Positions 12,648 through 22,265 of a stretch of 64,000 nucleotides of DNA are shown one piece after another. Position 1 is the first letter of the stretch. Each line of letters starts with the position of its first letter. Under the pieces are notes generated by a model. It was not told the origin of the DNA and searched no databases. It worked only from the letters and a program-made list of their open reading frames with translations. This DNA is from Galliscardovia ingluviei (GTDB lineage: Bacteria > Actinomycetota > Actinomycetes > Actinomycetales > Bifidobacteriaceae): the NCBI RefSeq assembly GCF_014635685.1, contig NZ_BMDH01000003.1, positions 115,323 through 179,322 of the forward strand, read 5' to 3'. A program made the translations under genes and the position numbers.

Positions 12648-13496
12648 TCAGGCTTGTCGTCTGCCAGAAATAGCACGCCCTAACGTTATTTCATCTGCAT
12701 ACTCTAAATCAGATCCTACTGGTAGACCGCTAGCGAGGCGGGTAACGGTAATGCCGAGTGGCCCCAATAATTGAGCTAGATATCGTGTGGTAGCATCCCC
12801 TTCAATATTCGGGTTAAGCGCCAGAATCACTTCTTGGACTTCTTCATACTGCTCTTGAGCCATACGTAACCGCTGACTGTGTGCTGACTGTTCACTTGGC
12901 TGCTCGCCTAGCTGAGCTCCTTGATCTGACTGCAGGCTGTTCTTGGTCGATGATGCATGGTTATCCGCTGATGGTGTTTGGTGTGCATACTGATCATAAA
13001 TACCTAAAGACTGTTGAACAGCTGGCACTGTGACAGACTCTTGTTCAGATTCAGTAACAGCAGTACTGTCGTTTTCGCTATCCCCTGATAATGGTGCTAA
13101 ACGATGTAATAACTGAGGTATTGCCAAATCAGCCGGGCCAATATTAGCCATGGGGTCGATAGCTCCACCAAGCACATGATACATTCCGCGATATTCGCGC
13201 GTGCGCTCAATACTCATTACGTCCTTAGGTTCTTGCACCACGCAAATAACGCTATGATCTCGTCGAGGGTCAACACAAATCGGGCATGGACTTGTTTCAC
13301 AGACATTGCCGCAGATTTCGCAAAATCGTACTTTTGCTTTCACTTCCATAATGGCATCTGCTAAATGCTGCGCTTTTACTTCATCCGCTCCCAGTAAGTA
13401 AAACGCGATACGCTGCGCACCTTTAGGCCCGATGCCAGGCAGTCCTGCAAATGCATCAATAAGTTGTGCAATCGCACCGTCATACGCTAATGCCAA
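12648..13496 (-). CDS. recR: Recombination mediator RecR with an internal insertion
   Basis: Acts with RecF/RecO to load RecA at gaps. From the TTG start at 13496, preceded by GAAAGGACA, the protein begins MALAYDGAI, as expected for actinobacterial RecR; an ATG further upstream would add 40 residues unlike the family. Order: helix-hairpin-helix ([14 protein letters not shown]), four-cysteine zinc finger ([16 protein letters not shown], about 59-74), Toprim domain. RecR is normally near 200 residues; here it has 282, because about 75 Ser/Gln/His-rich residues (about 133-208) interrupt the Toprim domain before [19 protein letters not shown]. Confidence 0.93.
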   Translation of the reverse strand: MALAYDGAIAQLIDAFAGLPGIGPKGAQRIAFYLLGADEVKAQHLADAIMEVKAKVRFCEICGNVCETSPCPICVDPRRDHSVICVVQEPKDVMSIERTREYRGMYHVLGGAIDPMANIGPADLAIPQLLHRLAPLSGDSENDSTAVTESEQESVTVPAVQQSLGIYDQYAHQTPSADNHASSTKNSLQSDQGAQLGEQPSEQSAHSQRLRMAQEQYEEVQEVILALNPNIEGDATTRYLAQLLGPLGITVTRLASGLPVGSDLEYADEITLGRAISGRRQA

Positions 13497-13720
13497 TGCT
13501 GTCCTTTCGCCGATATACGCACACTGAATACGCGGATACAGCTTAACTGTACTACCTTGTATGCCGCTTATGTGCACTGTGCGCGCACGGCACAATTCGC
13601 CAGTGCTCCTGTACATACGCGCCCATGCTCAGATTTACCTATTCGCAAATATGATGCCTACTCAAATACATACTTATCTTGTACACATTCGTCTTGTATC
13701 TTGCGCGCATACGTCTTGCG

Positions 13721-16333
13721 TTACTGTGCATCACGATGTGCTTTGGCTTCTATAACCAGCGGATTCCTCGGGTCATCTGCTGCAAACTCTTCTTCTTGCT
13801 TGACATTAAATGCCGCTCGTAAAGCAGCGAAATCAAGCCCTGCAGCAGACTGCACTACATCGTCATCAAGCGAATACTCATCACTTTCTGGATCAACCGT
13901 ATGCTGATATAGGCCCTGATTAGCTGTAGTATCTGCTAACGGTTCGCTGGCACTGGCATTATCTGCGATACCACTGTACTCACCAGCACTACCGGCGCTG
14001 TTGTGTTGTGCAGTATTGAGATTATCCGTGGCACGTTGGCCGTCCGGTTGCTCTTGCGCATGCAATTGACCATTATCATGCGCCGAATTACGTACTGTTG
14101 CACCGAACGTTGCGCGCGCTGTCACTCGAGCCGACTTCTGAGCAAACGATTGTGCCCACGGATCATCAGTATTCAGGTGTGGCACCTCTATACTATGCAG
14201 TGTTTGTGCTTTATTCGTAGGCGCCCAAGGGTCAGCATCATCAGCACGAGCGTTGCTTTCTGCTGCCTGATGTGCTGAATCATGGTGTGCTTCACCATTA
14301 GATGAAGTCTCATGATGTTCACTAGTTTGCTGATGCGATGCAGCAGTAGTATCGCTATTTAACGAATGTAATACTTGCGATTGGAGTTGTGCCTGCAAAA
14401 GCTGCGCTTTAATACGCTGCTGTTCTTGGGCAGAGAGCTTACTATATGGCACTGCGGTGCTGCCATCCCCCAGCTTTTTTGCTGGAGAAAAGACCACAGC
14501 ATTACCGAAAACTCGCTTAGTTTCTGCTCGTAATATATCGACTACCGCATGCGTTCCGTGCATCTCTTCATTGCTTACAGCTAGAGCAAACGCATATTTG
14601 CTCAGAGCTGTGTCAAACTTAACCCAGAGTGTTGGCTTACCCGTTGTAGTGAGCAGCACTCTAGGAATTTTTGTTCGATTCACATACTGCGCAATATCTG
14701 CAGGAAGTCCTTGTACGAGCGCATCCCAGCGTTCATCGACGTTTTCTGTTGAAATGTGCTCTTCTTGCTGTGATGCTGGGGCAGCTCCCTGCGCTTGCGA
14801 CGCCGTAGTCTCTTGAGCTGTCTCTTGGCGCTGCAAGTGTTGAGGCGCACCAGATGGCTGTGTCGTAACTGGTTGTGCACTTGTTTGTTGCGCATTAGCT
14901 GGTTGTGCACTGGTTTGCTGTGCATTATGCTCAGGGACATTGTGTTGCACACTCTGTTGCTGCATATTTTGCTGTTGTAACGCGTTACTGGCATCACCCA
15001 ACGCCGATAACGTTGCACTGACCGAGGCAGCACGTTTTTGACTATTACTTACTGCTACAGATGGCGCTGATATTGGCGAGGCTGAACCGGTAGTCTCTGC
15101 TGACGCATCTGTCTGAGTTGCTGCACCGTGCGCTGAGGAATGTTCTCCAGTATGAGTGATCTCTATGCCAGCTGGAGCTGCACCAGAAGCATCACCACCA
15201 GCTTCGTCTGATTGTGTTTGATGGTTATTTTGCTCAACGCTAGGAATCAGCAATTTTGCAGCCAATAGTTCAAGGCGTAATCTTGGTGAGGTTGCGCCTG
15301 ACATATGCGCTAATGCGTCATTACAATCTTGAGCCATTCGTGTCAGATATTGCAATCCTAAAGCTTGGGCTTGGTTATGTAACTGTTGTGTATTAACACC
15401 CGTATCACCAAGCGTATGTTCCGCTTGCTCACCAGCCAATGCCAGAATAAGTAAATCACGAATCCTCGCGAGCAGATCTTCGACGAATCGACGAGTATCA
15501 TACCCACCAATAATCACATCACTTACTACACCATAGAGTGCAGCACCATCATGCTGTATAACTGCTTCAATTGCGTTATTGATCAATTCTTCTGGCGTAA
15601 AACCAAGCAGTGCCTGAGCACTCTTAAGCTCAATAACACCATGATTTGCTCCAATAATTAACTGATCAAGCACGGAGAGTGTATCTCGCATTGAGCCACC
15701 ACCCGCACGCATCGCAAGCTGTAATACTCCAGGAGCTGCTTCGATGGATTCTTGCTCACATATCTGTTCTAGATATGGTCCCATAATTTCAGGAGGAACA
15801 AGTCTAAATGGATAATGATGGGTACGTGAGCGTATCGTGCCAATAACTTTTTCAGGCTCTGTGGTAGCAAAAATGAACATCACATGTTCAGGTGGCTCTT
15901 CAACAATTTTCAGCAGCGCATTAAATCCTTGAGCAGTCACCATATGAGCTTCGTCTAAGATAAAAATCTTATAGCGATCTCTTACTGGAGCAAAGCCTGC
16001 TCGCTCGCGTAATTCACGCGCATCATCCACACCATTATGGCTTGCTGCATCAATTTCAACCACATCAATAGACTCAGGTCCTCCGGTGGCTAAATCTTTA
16101 CAGCTATCGCATACACCGCATGGGTGAGAGGTTGGACCTTGAGCACAATTCACGCAACGTGCAAGAATACGGGCAGAGCTAGTTTTGCCACACCCTCGCG
16201 GTCCAGAAAATAGGTACGCATGAGTGAGCTTATTGTTATCAAGCGCACGCATGAGAGGAAGTGTTACTTGATCTTGGCCAATTACACCGTCAAAAGTGTC
16301 TGGTCTATATCGTCGATATAACGCCAAAGCCAT
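13721..16333 (-). CDS. dnaX: DNA polymerase III subunit tau (and possibly gamma)
   Basis: Clamp-loader ATPase of the replisome. The N-terminal AAA+ domain has Walker A GPRGCGKT (44-51), a zinc module with four cysteines (60-78), DEAH (127-130), and sensor motif FATTEPEKVIGTIRSR. The helical collar ends near residue 370; then come a long Gln/Ala/Ser-rich linker, a folded segment near 530-620 that may contact the polymerase, and another low-complexity stretch. At 870 residues it is a long tau. A slippery site at codons 618-620 could also give a shorter product. First gene of the dnaX-recR-lysC-asd string. Confidence 0.96.
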   Translation of the reverse strand: MALALYRRYRPDTFDGVIGQDQVTLPLMRALDNNKLTHAYLFSGPRGCGKTSSARILARCVNCAQGPTSHPCGVCDSCKDLATGGPESIDVVEIDAASHNGVDDARELRERAGFAPVRDRYKIFILDEAHMVTAQGFNALLKIVEEPPEHVMFIFATTEPEKVIGTIRSRTHHYPFRLVPPEIMGPYLEQICEQESIEAAPGVLQLAMRAGGGSMRDTLSVLDQLIIGANHGVIELKSAQALLGFTPEELINNAIEAVIQHDGAALYGVVSDVIIGGYDTRRFVEDLLARIRDLLILALAGEQAEHTLGDTGVNTQQLHNQAQALGLQYLTRMAQDCNDALAHMSGATSPRLRLELLAAKLLIPSVEQNNHQTQSDEAGGDASGAAPAGIEITHTGEHSSAHGAATQTDASAETTGSASPISAPSVAVSNSQKRAASVSATLSALGDASNALQQQNMQQQSVQHNVPEHNAQQTSAQPANAQQTSAQPVTTQPSGAPQHLQRQETAQETTASQAQGAAPASQQEEHISTENVDERWDALVQGLPADIAQYVNRTKIPRVLLTTTGKPTLWVKFDTALSKYAFALAVSNEEMHGTHAVVDILRAETKRVFGNAVVFSPAKKLGDGSTAVPYSKLSAQEQQRIKAQLLQAQLQSQVLHSLNSDTTAASHQQTSEHHETSSNGEAHHDSAHQAAESNARADDADPWAPTNKAQTLHSIEVPHLNTDDPWAQSFAQKSARVTARATFGATVRNSAHDNGQLHAQEQPDGQRATDNLNTAQHNSAGSAGEYSGIADNASASEPLADTTANQGLYQHTVDPESDEYSLDDDVVQSAAGLDFAALRAAFNVKQEEEFAADDPRNPLVIEAKAHRDAQ
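14442..14480 (-). promoter_or_regulatory. Candidate -1 programmed frameshift signal inside dnaX
   Basis: On the coding (minus) strand the heptamer A AAA AAG lies exactly in the phase needed for -1 slippage (14480 to 14474, codons 618-620). After a 7-base spacer (CTGGGGG) follows a hairpin with arms ATGGCA and TGCCAT (14466-14461 and 14451-14446). The -1 frame meets TAG at 14444-14442, 10 codons on. The same heptamer produces the gamma subunit in Escherichia coli dnaX. Whether it is used here is inference. Confidence 0.5.
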
Positions 16334-16449
16334 ATTTCACCTTTTCCTACTCATCAACATTGCATATTAAGCCTAGCTCATGCTGTGTAATGTGCAAGAG
16401 GATGTGCATTACAAGTACCTATTTCAACCATGCAATTGTACTGTACATG

Positions 16450-16959
16450 TTACTCGCACTGCACTGGTCCCGCTCGCGTATACGCATGCGCATATGCAAT
16501 AAGTGGCGTGTGTGTAGCCACCTGCACGCTGACAAGAGTATCTTGCCCTTGTATCATGCATGAGACGAGTTCTGCATGATTTGCTTGACTTACTGTGTTA
16601 GCAGTCGCACATGGGTCTGCTGATCCAAAAGTGTACTGTTGGGCTGCAGCGATGGCTGCATGATCTGCTGCAGTTCTTGCAACAGCCCCAGCTTTCATCA
16701 CTAGAGCGATAGTAAGCAGCATCGAGATCAGTATGCCCACCGCCACAACCATACCGATACCCACCACAGTAGCCGACCCGATATCGGCTTTGCGCACGCT
16801 TTGTATTGCGCGAGTTGATGATGTGGATGGTGGTCGACATCTCACGTGTTTGCGCAGTACACTGAATATGTAAGAGCACGTTGTGTTGCTCGTTGTTGTG
16901 CTGCTCATCTGCAGGCTCTGGTTCTTGTGGGCATGAGATAACTTGCATAATCTATTCAT
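16450..16959 (-). CDS. TadE-like pseudopilin-type protein, last gene of Tad cluster
   Basis: About 170 residues from the ATG at 16959, chosen because AAGGAAAAGAG lies just before it. One hydrophobic helix (GIGMVVAVGILISMLLTIALVM) is preceded by a Gly-Ser (ADIGSATV) that resembles a prepilin cleavage site but lacks the Glu at +5. The rest is exported and ends with two cysteines. Size and place match the TadE-like protein that closes actinobacterial Tad clusters. It lies between tadE and dnaX. Confidence 0.75.
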   Translation of the reverse strand: MNRLCKLSHAHKNQSLQMSSTTTSNTTCSYIFSVLRKHVRCRPPSTSSTRAIQSVRKADIGSATVVGIGMVVAVGILISMLLTIALVMKAGAVARTAADHAAIAAAQQYTFGSADPCATANTVSQANHAELVSCMIQGQDTLVSVQVATHTPLIAYAHAYTRAGPVQCE

Positions 16960-17140
16960 CTCTTTTCCTTTAATATCAATAGTTTTCAATAGCATTGGCA
17001 AGTCGAGGTGGGAATAATCAAACCACAGCAGTAAGTGTGTGTGCAGTGAAAAAAGTCTGTAAGGCTGAGTAATCTGCGACATCGATCTGCCGTATGCCAC
17101 GCGAGTTACTGCGTGCCACGTAAACTACTTTTCACAGAAG

Positions 17141-17695
17141 TTATTGCAAGAGTTCCCGTGTAGCAACCGCATATCCTTCTACGTGAAATGGCACTCCTGA
17201 AAGCGGTTTCGGTAATACTGGGCATTGTGTATGTACTGTTATTGTTGTGTCAGTTTGTTGGACACGTACTGTTACCGCTGTTTGTATGGCGCGTTGAGCA
17301 ATCGATTGCGCTTGACTAGTGTCATCATCGATAGCAAGCGTGCGTGCAGTTACTCTTGCAGCGTCTTGGCAAGATAGTGCAATCATGGAAGCTCTTGCTG
17401 ACGTTAGTAAAATCAATACAAGAATCATAATTGCAGGGAGTATCACAGCAAATTCCGCTGTAACAGCACCTACATCACTGGGGCATTGTTTACATCGTAC
17501 ATACGCGATGTTCACCCATCGTTTGATATTCGAGTATGCTGTCACACCCAGATCACGGAGTACCGCATAGCCTGTCATACTTTGACGTTTACACCATAGT
17601 GCTATCTGCTGTATGCAATACTCAGCTTGTGTAGTACTCCGTGATGTCTGCGATGCACCACCTATATACTCTTCCATATATTGTTGTGATGCCAT
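17141..17695 (-). CDS. TadE-family pseudopilin
   Basis: 184 residues. A class III prepilin motif is visible: VGAVTAEFAVILPA, where cleavage after Gly would leave Glu at +5, followed by a long hydrophobic helix (about 95-115). The unusually long stretch of nearly 90 residues before the motif may mean a later true start, although no ribosome site stands out. The mature part is small and exported. Part of the Tad string; minor pilins of this type help assemble Flp pili. Confidence 0.8.
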   Translation of the reverse strand: MASQQYMEEYIGGASQTSRSTTQAEYCIQQIALWCKRQSMTGYAVLRDLGVTAYSNIKRWVNIAYVRCKQCPSDVGAVTAEFAVILPAIMILVLILLTSARASMIALSCQDAARVTARTLAIDDDTSQAQSIAQRAIQTAVTVRVQQTDTTITVHTQCPVLPKPLSGVPFHVEGYAVATRELLQ

Positions 17696-17709
17696 AGTGT
17701 TCCAATACT

Positions 17710-17967
17710 CTATGCCACACTCAACGCGGTTTTAACAATATTGGTGAGCATAGTGCGCACAGCCGATGACTTCAAAATCGCCACCAGCAACCCAGCAAAA
17801 CCAGTTGCTGCAATCATTACTACAGCATATTCTGCAGTAGCAAGGCCTGCTTCAGGCTCTCTTGCTACGAGTTTGGCTCTAGCATCCAGCAAGCACATAG
17901 CTCGGTGTACGCGATCTTTTATACTCTCTGGCTGCAACTTCGACATTATGGGACTGTGGTTGTTCAT
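17710..17967 (-). CDS. Small pilin-like protein (DUF4244 / Flp type)
   Basis: 85 residues from the ATG at 17967, which has AGAAAGGAATATT before it; the longer frame would overlap tadC. The prepilin motif is EAGLATAEYAVV: Gly, four residues, then Glu at +5, then a hydrophobic helix ending near VAILK. This is the size and form of the major Flp pilin or of the DUF4244 protein in its place in actinobacteria. It is the likely structural subunit. A run of basic residues precedes the motif. Confidence 0.82.
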   Translation of the reverse strand: MNNHSPIMSKLQPESIKDRVHRAMCLLDARAKLVAREPEAGLATAEYAVVMIAATGFAGLLVAILKSSAVRTMLTNIVKTALSVA

Positions 17968-18032
17968 AATATTCCTTTCTATGATTTGTTTGGATAGTGT
18001 TACTTTTGGAAAATCTTTGGGTTCTGGATGCA

Positions 18033-18620
18033 TTACCCTCCTGCAAAAGATGCGATTGCTGGTACGATGCCAATAAGAATGAACGCTGGCAAAAAACATA
18101 ACCCTACAGGAAGTAGTACTCGTACAGCAAGCACAGCAGCAGCTTCTTCTACTTGCTGTTTACTCGCACTTTCCATACGTTCTAAAGCTGCATCTAAACG
18201 GATAATTGGCGATATGCCGCGCTTCCAAGAGGCTTCAAGTGCTTCATACAGCGTGAGGATCAGGTGCTTGTGTGTAGAATTCATAACCGCATGCGCAGTT
18301 CGAGCGCCAGTGTCTATACCCCAAGAAGTCTCCCAATCATTGCCTCGTTCTAGTTCAACGCAAACATGCTGTATATATTGAGTTACTGGTCGAGCTTGTA
18401 ATCCACAGACATATTCGCATAATTGTGCAATAACGCGCAGCGCTCGCGTCATGGATAGGCCTGATTGCATAGCTACACTCAGCATGGCAATAATTACTGC
18501 ATCACTCGGCAACCCATAATGAGAGCTTCTCTGCACTACTTGTGCCCATTGATATGGCTGTATTGAGCCACCGAATACTGCCGCAGCTATCAGCGAAGTG
18601 ATAATAACTGTATTGCTCAT
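18033..18620 (-). CDS. Tad/type II secretion F-family inner-membrane protein (TadC-like)
   Basis: 195 residues with a T2SSF-like core: membrane segment at the N-terminus, a cytoplasmic helical part (SVAMQSGLSMTRALRVIAQLC), then two C-terminal membrane helices (AAAVLAVRVLLPVGLCFLPAFILI in part). With TadB it forms the membrane platform on which the pilus is assembled. It starts 9 bases after the tadB stop and ends 65 bases before the pilin start. Confidence 0.84.
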   Translation of the reverse strand: MSNTVIITSLIAAAVFGGSIQPYQWAQVVQRSSHYGLPSDAVIIAMLSVAMQSGLSMTRALRVIAQLCEYVCGLQARPVTQYIQHVCVELERGNDWETSWGIDTGARTAHAVMNSTHKHLILTLYEALEASWKRGISPIIRLDAALERMESASKQQVEEAAAVLAVRVLLPVGLCFLPAFILIGIVPAIASFAGG

Positions 18621-18629
18621 TTTCGCCTC

Positions 18630-19421
18630 CTATACCCTGACAGGCAATGCACGACGATTACGCGCACTACTGCCCGCGCCGAGACGAAATCTAAGTTTTT
18701 GAGTATATACCGAACGATAATCCCTGCGGTGTTGCAATCGGGCTTGTACTGTGTGAGCAAATACCTGCCCTTCTATGGCATCTTGCTCTTGTACAGCAGC
18801 AAGTAAACGCTGAATCCACACTAATCCGGCTATATACCACAGCAAAGCGGCTACAAGGCAGAGCCTGCCGAGGGTAGTCGTACACAAAAAGTGCAATGGA
18901 TGAGCGCCCATTGCTTCACCAAGCACAAGAGTAAGTAACGGCAATGCAGCAAGCAGTCTTGCCGTAGCTTGAGGAGTTGTTAATGCTTGCTCACGTAAAT
19001 CATGAAGAAGTTGCGCACGTTTGTATGCATCGACCACCACTTGTAAACACCGCGAGGTTTCGCACCCTATTTGCTCACTTAACGCATATGCCATATACGC
19101 CTCTACAGCTACTTGCTCAGTTACCGATGGTGATTCATCAGATAGCTTCCGGGCTGCACAAACATGATGAACGCGCTCTACGCTCAGCGACGCTGTTGGA
19201 TAGGTATACCCTGCGAGATCCTGAAATGCCTGCAATGTCGTACCACCATTGCGCAAAGTCGACATAATATGCGCTAGAATCGCCCGAATCCCTATACGGC
19301 GTTGCGCTCTACTGCGCACTGGTGTAATTGCGCACATGCGCTCGCTTGTACGGTATGTTGTGCCAACTGCGCAGAATCCGAGTACCGCACTGGACACCAG
19401 TATGAGTATTGATATCGTCAT
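18630..19421 (-). CDS. Tad secretion inner-membrane protein (TadB-like)
   Basis: About 263 residues. One N-terminal membrane segment, a cytoplasmic helical region (VEAYMAYALSEQIGCETSRCL) and two further membrane segments around 170-215 match a T2SSF platform protein. Two starts compete: GTG at 19427 and ATG at 19421. The ATG is placed correctly after AAGGGGG and is used here. Partner of the TadC-like protein; both follow the ATPase gene. Confidence 0.82.
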   Translation of the reverse strand: MTISILILVSSAVLGFCAVGTTYRTSERMCAITPVRSRAQRRIGIRAILAHIMSTLRNGGTTLQAFQDLAGYTYPTASLSVERVHHVCAARKLSDESPSVTEQVAVEAYMAYALSEQIGCETSRCLQVVVDAYKRAQLLHDLREQALTTPQATARLLAALPLLTLVLGEAMGAHPLHFLCTTTLGRLCLVAALLWYIAGLVWIQRLLAAVQEQDAIEGQVFAHTVQARLQHRRDYRSVYTQKLRFRLGAGSSARNRRALPVRV

Positions 19422-19457
19422 AGCCACACCCCCTTATCCTTATCAAGCCCTGTCTTC

Positions 19458-20600
19458 TCATGCCATTGCGGTATATGAAGAGGTTGCAGCATGCAATGTG
19501 TTGCTTGTTGTGTAAGCTATGCGATAGCGCTCGGTGTCAGCAACGTGTTCAGCAGTAGAACATGTTGGTAGAAAAGGCATTGCTTCTGTTGACAATTGCA
19601 GTAATTGTGCCAAACCTGACCAGCCTGGACCATATTTTGGTTCTCTCACACCATCCCAAGCACATGCCATCTGACCTACAAGCTCTCCTTGATTTGAAGT
19701 AATTAGTTGACCAATTTGTGCAATATGCCGTACTCCATGTGTAGTGCGGCGCATATGAATTACTACATCAAAGGCTCCTGCTGCAAGCATTGCTATCGCC
19801 TGAGGCGTTAGTTCGGCAAGCAAACCTAAGGTGATTAGTCTCGCAGGTAGACGCTCAATACTGTCTGCGTGCACCGTAGTCATACCGCCACGATGCCCTG
19901 AATTGAGAGCTCGAAGCAAGTCTGCAATTTCTTCACCGCGGCATTCCCCAAGTACTACACGATCTGGGCGCATGCGTAGCGTTGCTTTTACTAACTGTGA
20001 CAGCCCTACAGCTCCTTTTCCCTCAACATTGGCTTCTCTACTGGCGAGAGAAACTGTATTGTCATGATGGAGCGAGCCAAGTTCTCGCACTTCTTCGACG
20101 CTGACAATGCGTTCACAAGCATCCACTTGTTCTAAAAGCGCTTTGAGCATGGTGGTTTTCCCAGTTCCTGTACCTCCTGCAATAAGTACTGTGGCATGGC
20201 GATCCACAATAGCCTGCAAAATTGGCATCCATATTGCTGGAAATGCTCCTAATGTGACGAGTGAGTCTAATGTTGAACGGGTGCGGTCTGGAAATCGAAT
20301 ACTCAACGATGCTCCGTATGGCACAAGTGGCGCGATTACCGCATGAATACGGACACCTGATTGTGTGGCTGCGTCTGCAATCGGATGCACATCATCAAGT
20401 CGTTTACCGAGCTGTGCACATAGTTGTACCGCATACTCTCTCACTCCATGCGCACTATTGATACTGCTGCGCATAGGTTCAAATTCCATGCCATTGCCAC
20501 GATCAACCCAAACTTGACCTTCGCAAGTAACCGTAATATCCGTTACTTGTGTATCTTGTGCCAAGGCGTCAAGTGGCCCAAGTACTAGGTGTTCTCCCAT
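19458..20600 (-). CDS. Tad pilus assembly ATPase (TadA/CpaF)
   Basis: Hexameric cytoplasmic ATPase that powers Flp pilus assembly. 380 residues from the ATG at 20600, which has a perfect AAAGGAGG; a longer frame would overlap the upstream gene by 100 bases. Walker A is GGTGTGKT (about 142-149), followed by the Asp-box region SVEEVRELGSLHHDN, Walker B VVLGECRGEE and the His-box GHRGGMTTVHADS. These identify a GspE/VirB11-type secretion ATPase. Not to be confused with the tRNA deaminase tadA at 40.2 kb. Confidence 0.93.
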   Translation of the reverse strand: MGEHLVLGPLDALAQDTQVTDITVTCEGQVWVDRGNGMEFEPMRSSINSAHGVREYAVQLCAQLGKRLDDVHPIADAATQSGVRIHAVIAPLVPYGASLSIRFPDRTRSTLDSLVTLGAFPAIWMPILQAIVDRHATVLIAGGTGTGKTTMLKALLEQVDACERIVSVEEVRELGSLHHDNTVSLASREANVEGKGAVGLSQLVKATLRMRPDRVVLGECRGEEIADLLRALNSGHRGGMTTVHADSIERLPARLITLGLLAELTPQAIAMLAAGAFDVVIHMRRTTHGVRHIAQIGQLITSNQGELVGQMACAWDGVREPKYGPGWSGLAQLLQLSTEAMPFLPTCSTAEHVADTERYRIAYTTSNTLHAATSSYTAMA

Positions 20601-20637
20601 ATCTCCTCCTTTCCCTAATAGCAACTGCAAAGCATAT

Positions 20638-21975
20638 TTACTGCCCCTCATCTGGGATACGCTGCATAATCTCACTACACACTGCTTGTAAAGAGCGCCT
20701 ATACTGTCGTGGGATATTTCGTATTCCAAGCCCAGCATTGAGCGAATGCCTTAGTGCCCGGTGCCGTGCGAATTGAGCGGTAATAGGGCGTTGTAGATAT
20801 GCTTGGGCATCTTGGCTTTGCACTAATAGCGAACGCGATACATGTGGGATTTTCCCTATCAGTACAGGGTTACGCCATTCTCGTGCAATAGTTGGGTCAC
20901 TGCAGTGTTGCCAAGCATGAATCATGCCGCGTGCTCTTGCTAGCCCAAGTACACTCATCTCCACCGCAACAACATGCACTACTGTTTGCGCTTGGGTTTG
21001 TAATTGAGAAGGTAGAGTTTCTACTTCTTCTTGCTGTCGCATATGTTTAGCTCGCGATTGGGTACTATGTCGCGCGGTTGGTACTGGCAGATCATTACCC
21101 GACTGCATCGAGTTAAGTGTATGCATACCGTCACTGGTATCAAATTGCTGTAGGTGCTTGGGATACTGTGTACCTGCATCTGCGATAACGATCTGTTTGC
21201 ACTGTAGTAGCGCACGCACTGCAGCAAGTACTTCCCACCATTGAGCAGGGCTATGTTGCCATGAATCGCTCGCAAGTAATGGCATACCTTGCCAGCGCGG
21301 CAATTCTTGACAGAGTGATTGTCCATCAATACTGCCCAACGGGGCTCGAATCTGGCTCCATCGCAAACCTGGGGCACTTTCCTGCCCAAGTAGTATGTCA
21401 AGTCCGCCGGCGTTGAGATCTAAATCAAGGATCGCGCACTCATATTGGCGTAGTTTCAAGCTCCATGCGATAAGGGCAGCAAGCACACTGGTGCCTATTC
21501 CTCCACTTGCACTGTGTATCATAATCAGAGTTCCAGCACCGGATAGGTTATCGTCAGATGTTTGCTTTTTACTATGAGTACGACTAGATACGAGGTTATC
21601 GGTTGTCGCATAAGATGACAATGCAGCAGATGTAGCGGGTGATCTTTGTTGTTGCGTTAATGCCCTGAGCTCTTTTGGCATATAATATGGCATTTCGTCG
21701 ATGACAGGCTCGCCGTCTGTCCGCCTATCATGTTTGCCTTTCAGTGCACTGCTACTTTGGGTATCCAGCAAAGACAAACTGCTGGCATGCGATTCTTCAG
21801 AAGGCGCATACTCTAGCTGGGGTTTCGCATATTCTGGCGCACTGTGTGGTACAGCACTGTGTTGTATACCGCTATGCTGCACTACCTCGTGTTGTATGCC
21901 GTGTTGCGCAGTGTCATGTTGTACAGCGTTCACTGGCTTAATGCTTGGTGTTTTTGTACTCTGTGCATGTTTCAT
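20638..21975 (-). CDS. TadZ/CpaE-like (Ssd) ParA-type ATPase
   Basis: 445 residues. The N-terminal 140 are low complexity with repeated QH.A/V units and a basic patch. A MinD/ParA fold follows, with a degenerate P-loop SASGGIGTS (155-163) in which the usual lysines are missing, and LDLDLNAGGLDILLG as switch region. Proteins of this kind place the Tad machine at the cell pole, and in mycobacteria the homologue Ssd affects septum siting. It is the first gene of the cluster. A poor ribosome site leaves the exact start open. Confidence 0.83.
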   Translation of the reverse strand: MKHAQSTKTPSIKPVNAVQHDTAQHGIQHEVVQHSGIQHSAVPHSAPEYAKPQLEYAPSEESHASSLSLLDTQSSSALKGKHDRRTDGEPVIDEMPYYMPKELRALTQQQRSPATSAALSSYATTDNLVSSRTHSKKQTSDDNLSGAGTLIMIHSASGGIGTSVLAALIAWSLKLRQYECAILDLDLNAGGLDILLGQESAPGLRWSQIRAPLGSIDGQSLCQELPRWQGMPLLASDSWQHSPAQWWEVLAAVRALLQCKQIVIADAGTQYPKHLQQFDTSDGMHTLNSMQSGNDLPVPTARHSTQSRAKHMRQQEEVETLPSQLQTQAQTVVHVVAVEMSVLGLARARGMIHAWQHCSDPTIAREWRNPVLIGKIPHVSRSLLVQSQDAQAYLQRPITAQFARHRALRHSLNAGLGIRNIPRQYRRSLQAVCSEIMQRIPDEGQ

Positions 21976-22230
21976 AGCACTATTGTGGTGTTATGCGATT
22001 GAGTTGTATATATCTCGCTGCCATTGTTAACAAGTATGCACCCCCGAACAAATGCATTAGAAGGGGGTATTCAACACGCTTGTATTTTCAACATACAGCA
22101 CTAAATAGCACAAAAAGAAACATTTAATACACGTATGAGAACTTATGACCGTTCAAAAATCCACAAACAACAAGCTCCAGACGATTTTTCTATAATTATC
22201 AAACTTTTGTGGTTTTTCTGTGCTCAGGGG

Positions 22231-22259
22231 TTGGCATTACTGGTTTTTCTTGGCATAAT
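22231..22259 (+). promoter_or_regulatory. Sigma-70-type promoter of the candidate small RNA
   Basis: TTGGCA (22231-22236) and CATAAT (22254-22259) are separated by 17 bases. Transcription would start near 22266, at the first base of a long-range stem. No open reading frame with a ribosome site follows. Confidence 0.6.
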
Positions 22260-22265
22260 AATGAC

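Noticed and set aside
18033..18099. Overlap of the pilin gene with tadC
   Set aside because: Disappears when the pilin is started at 17967, which has a better ribosome site.
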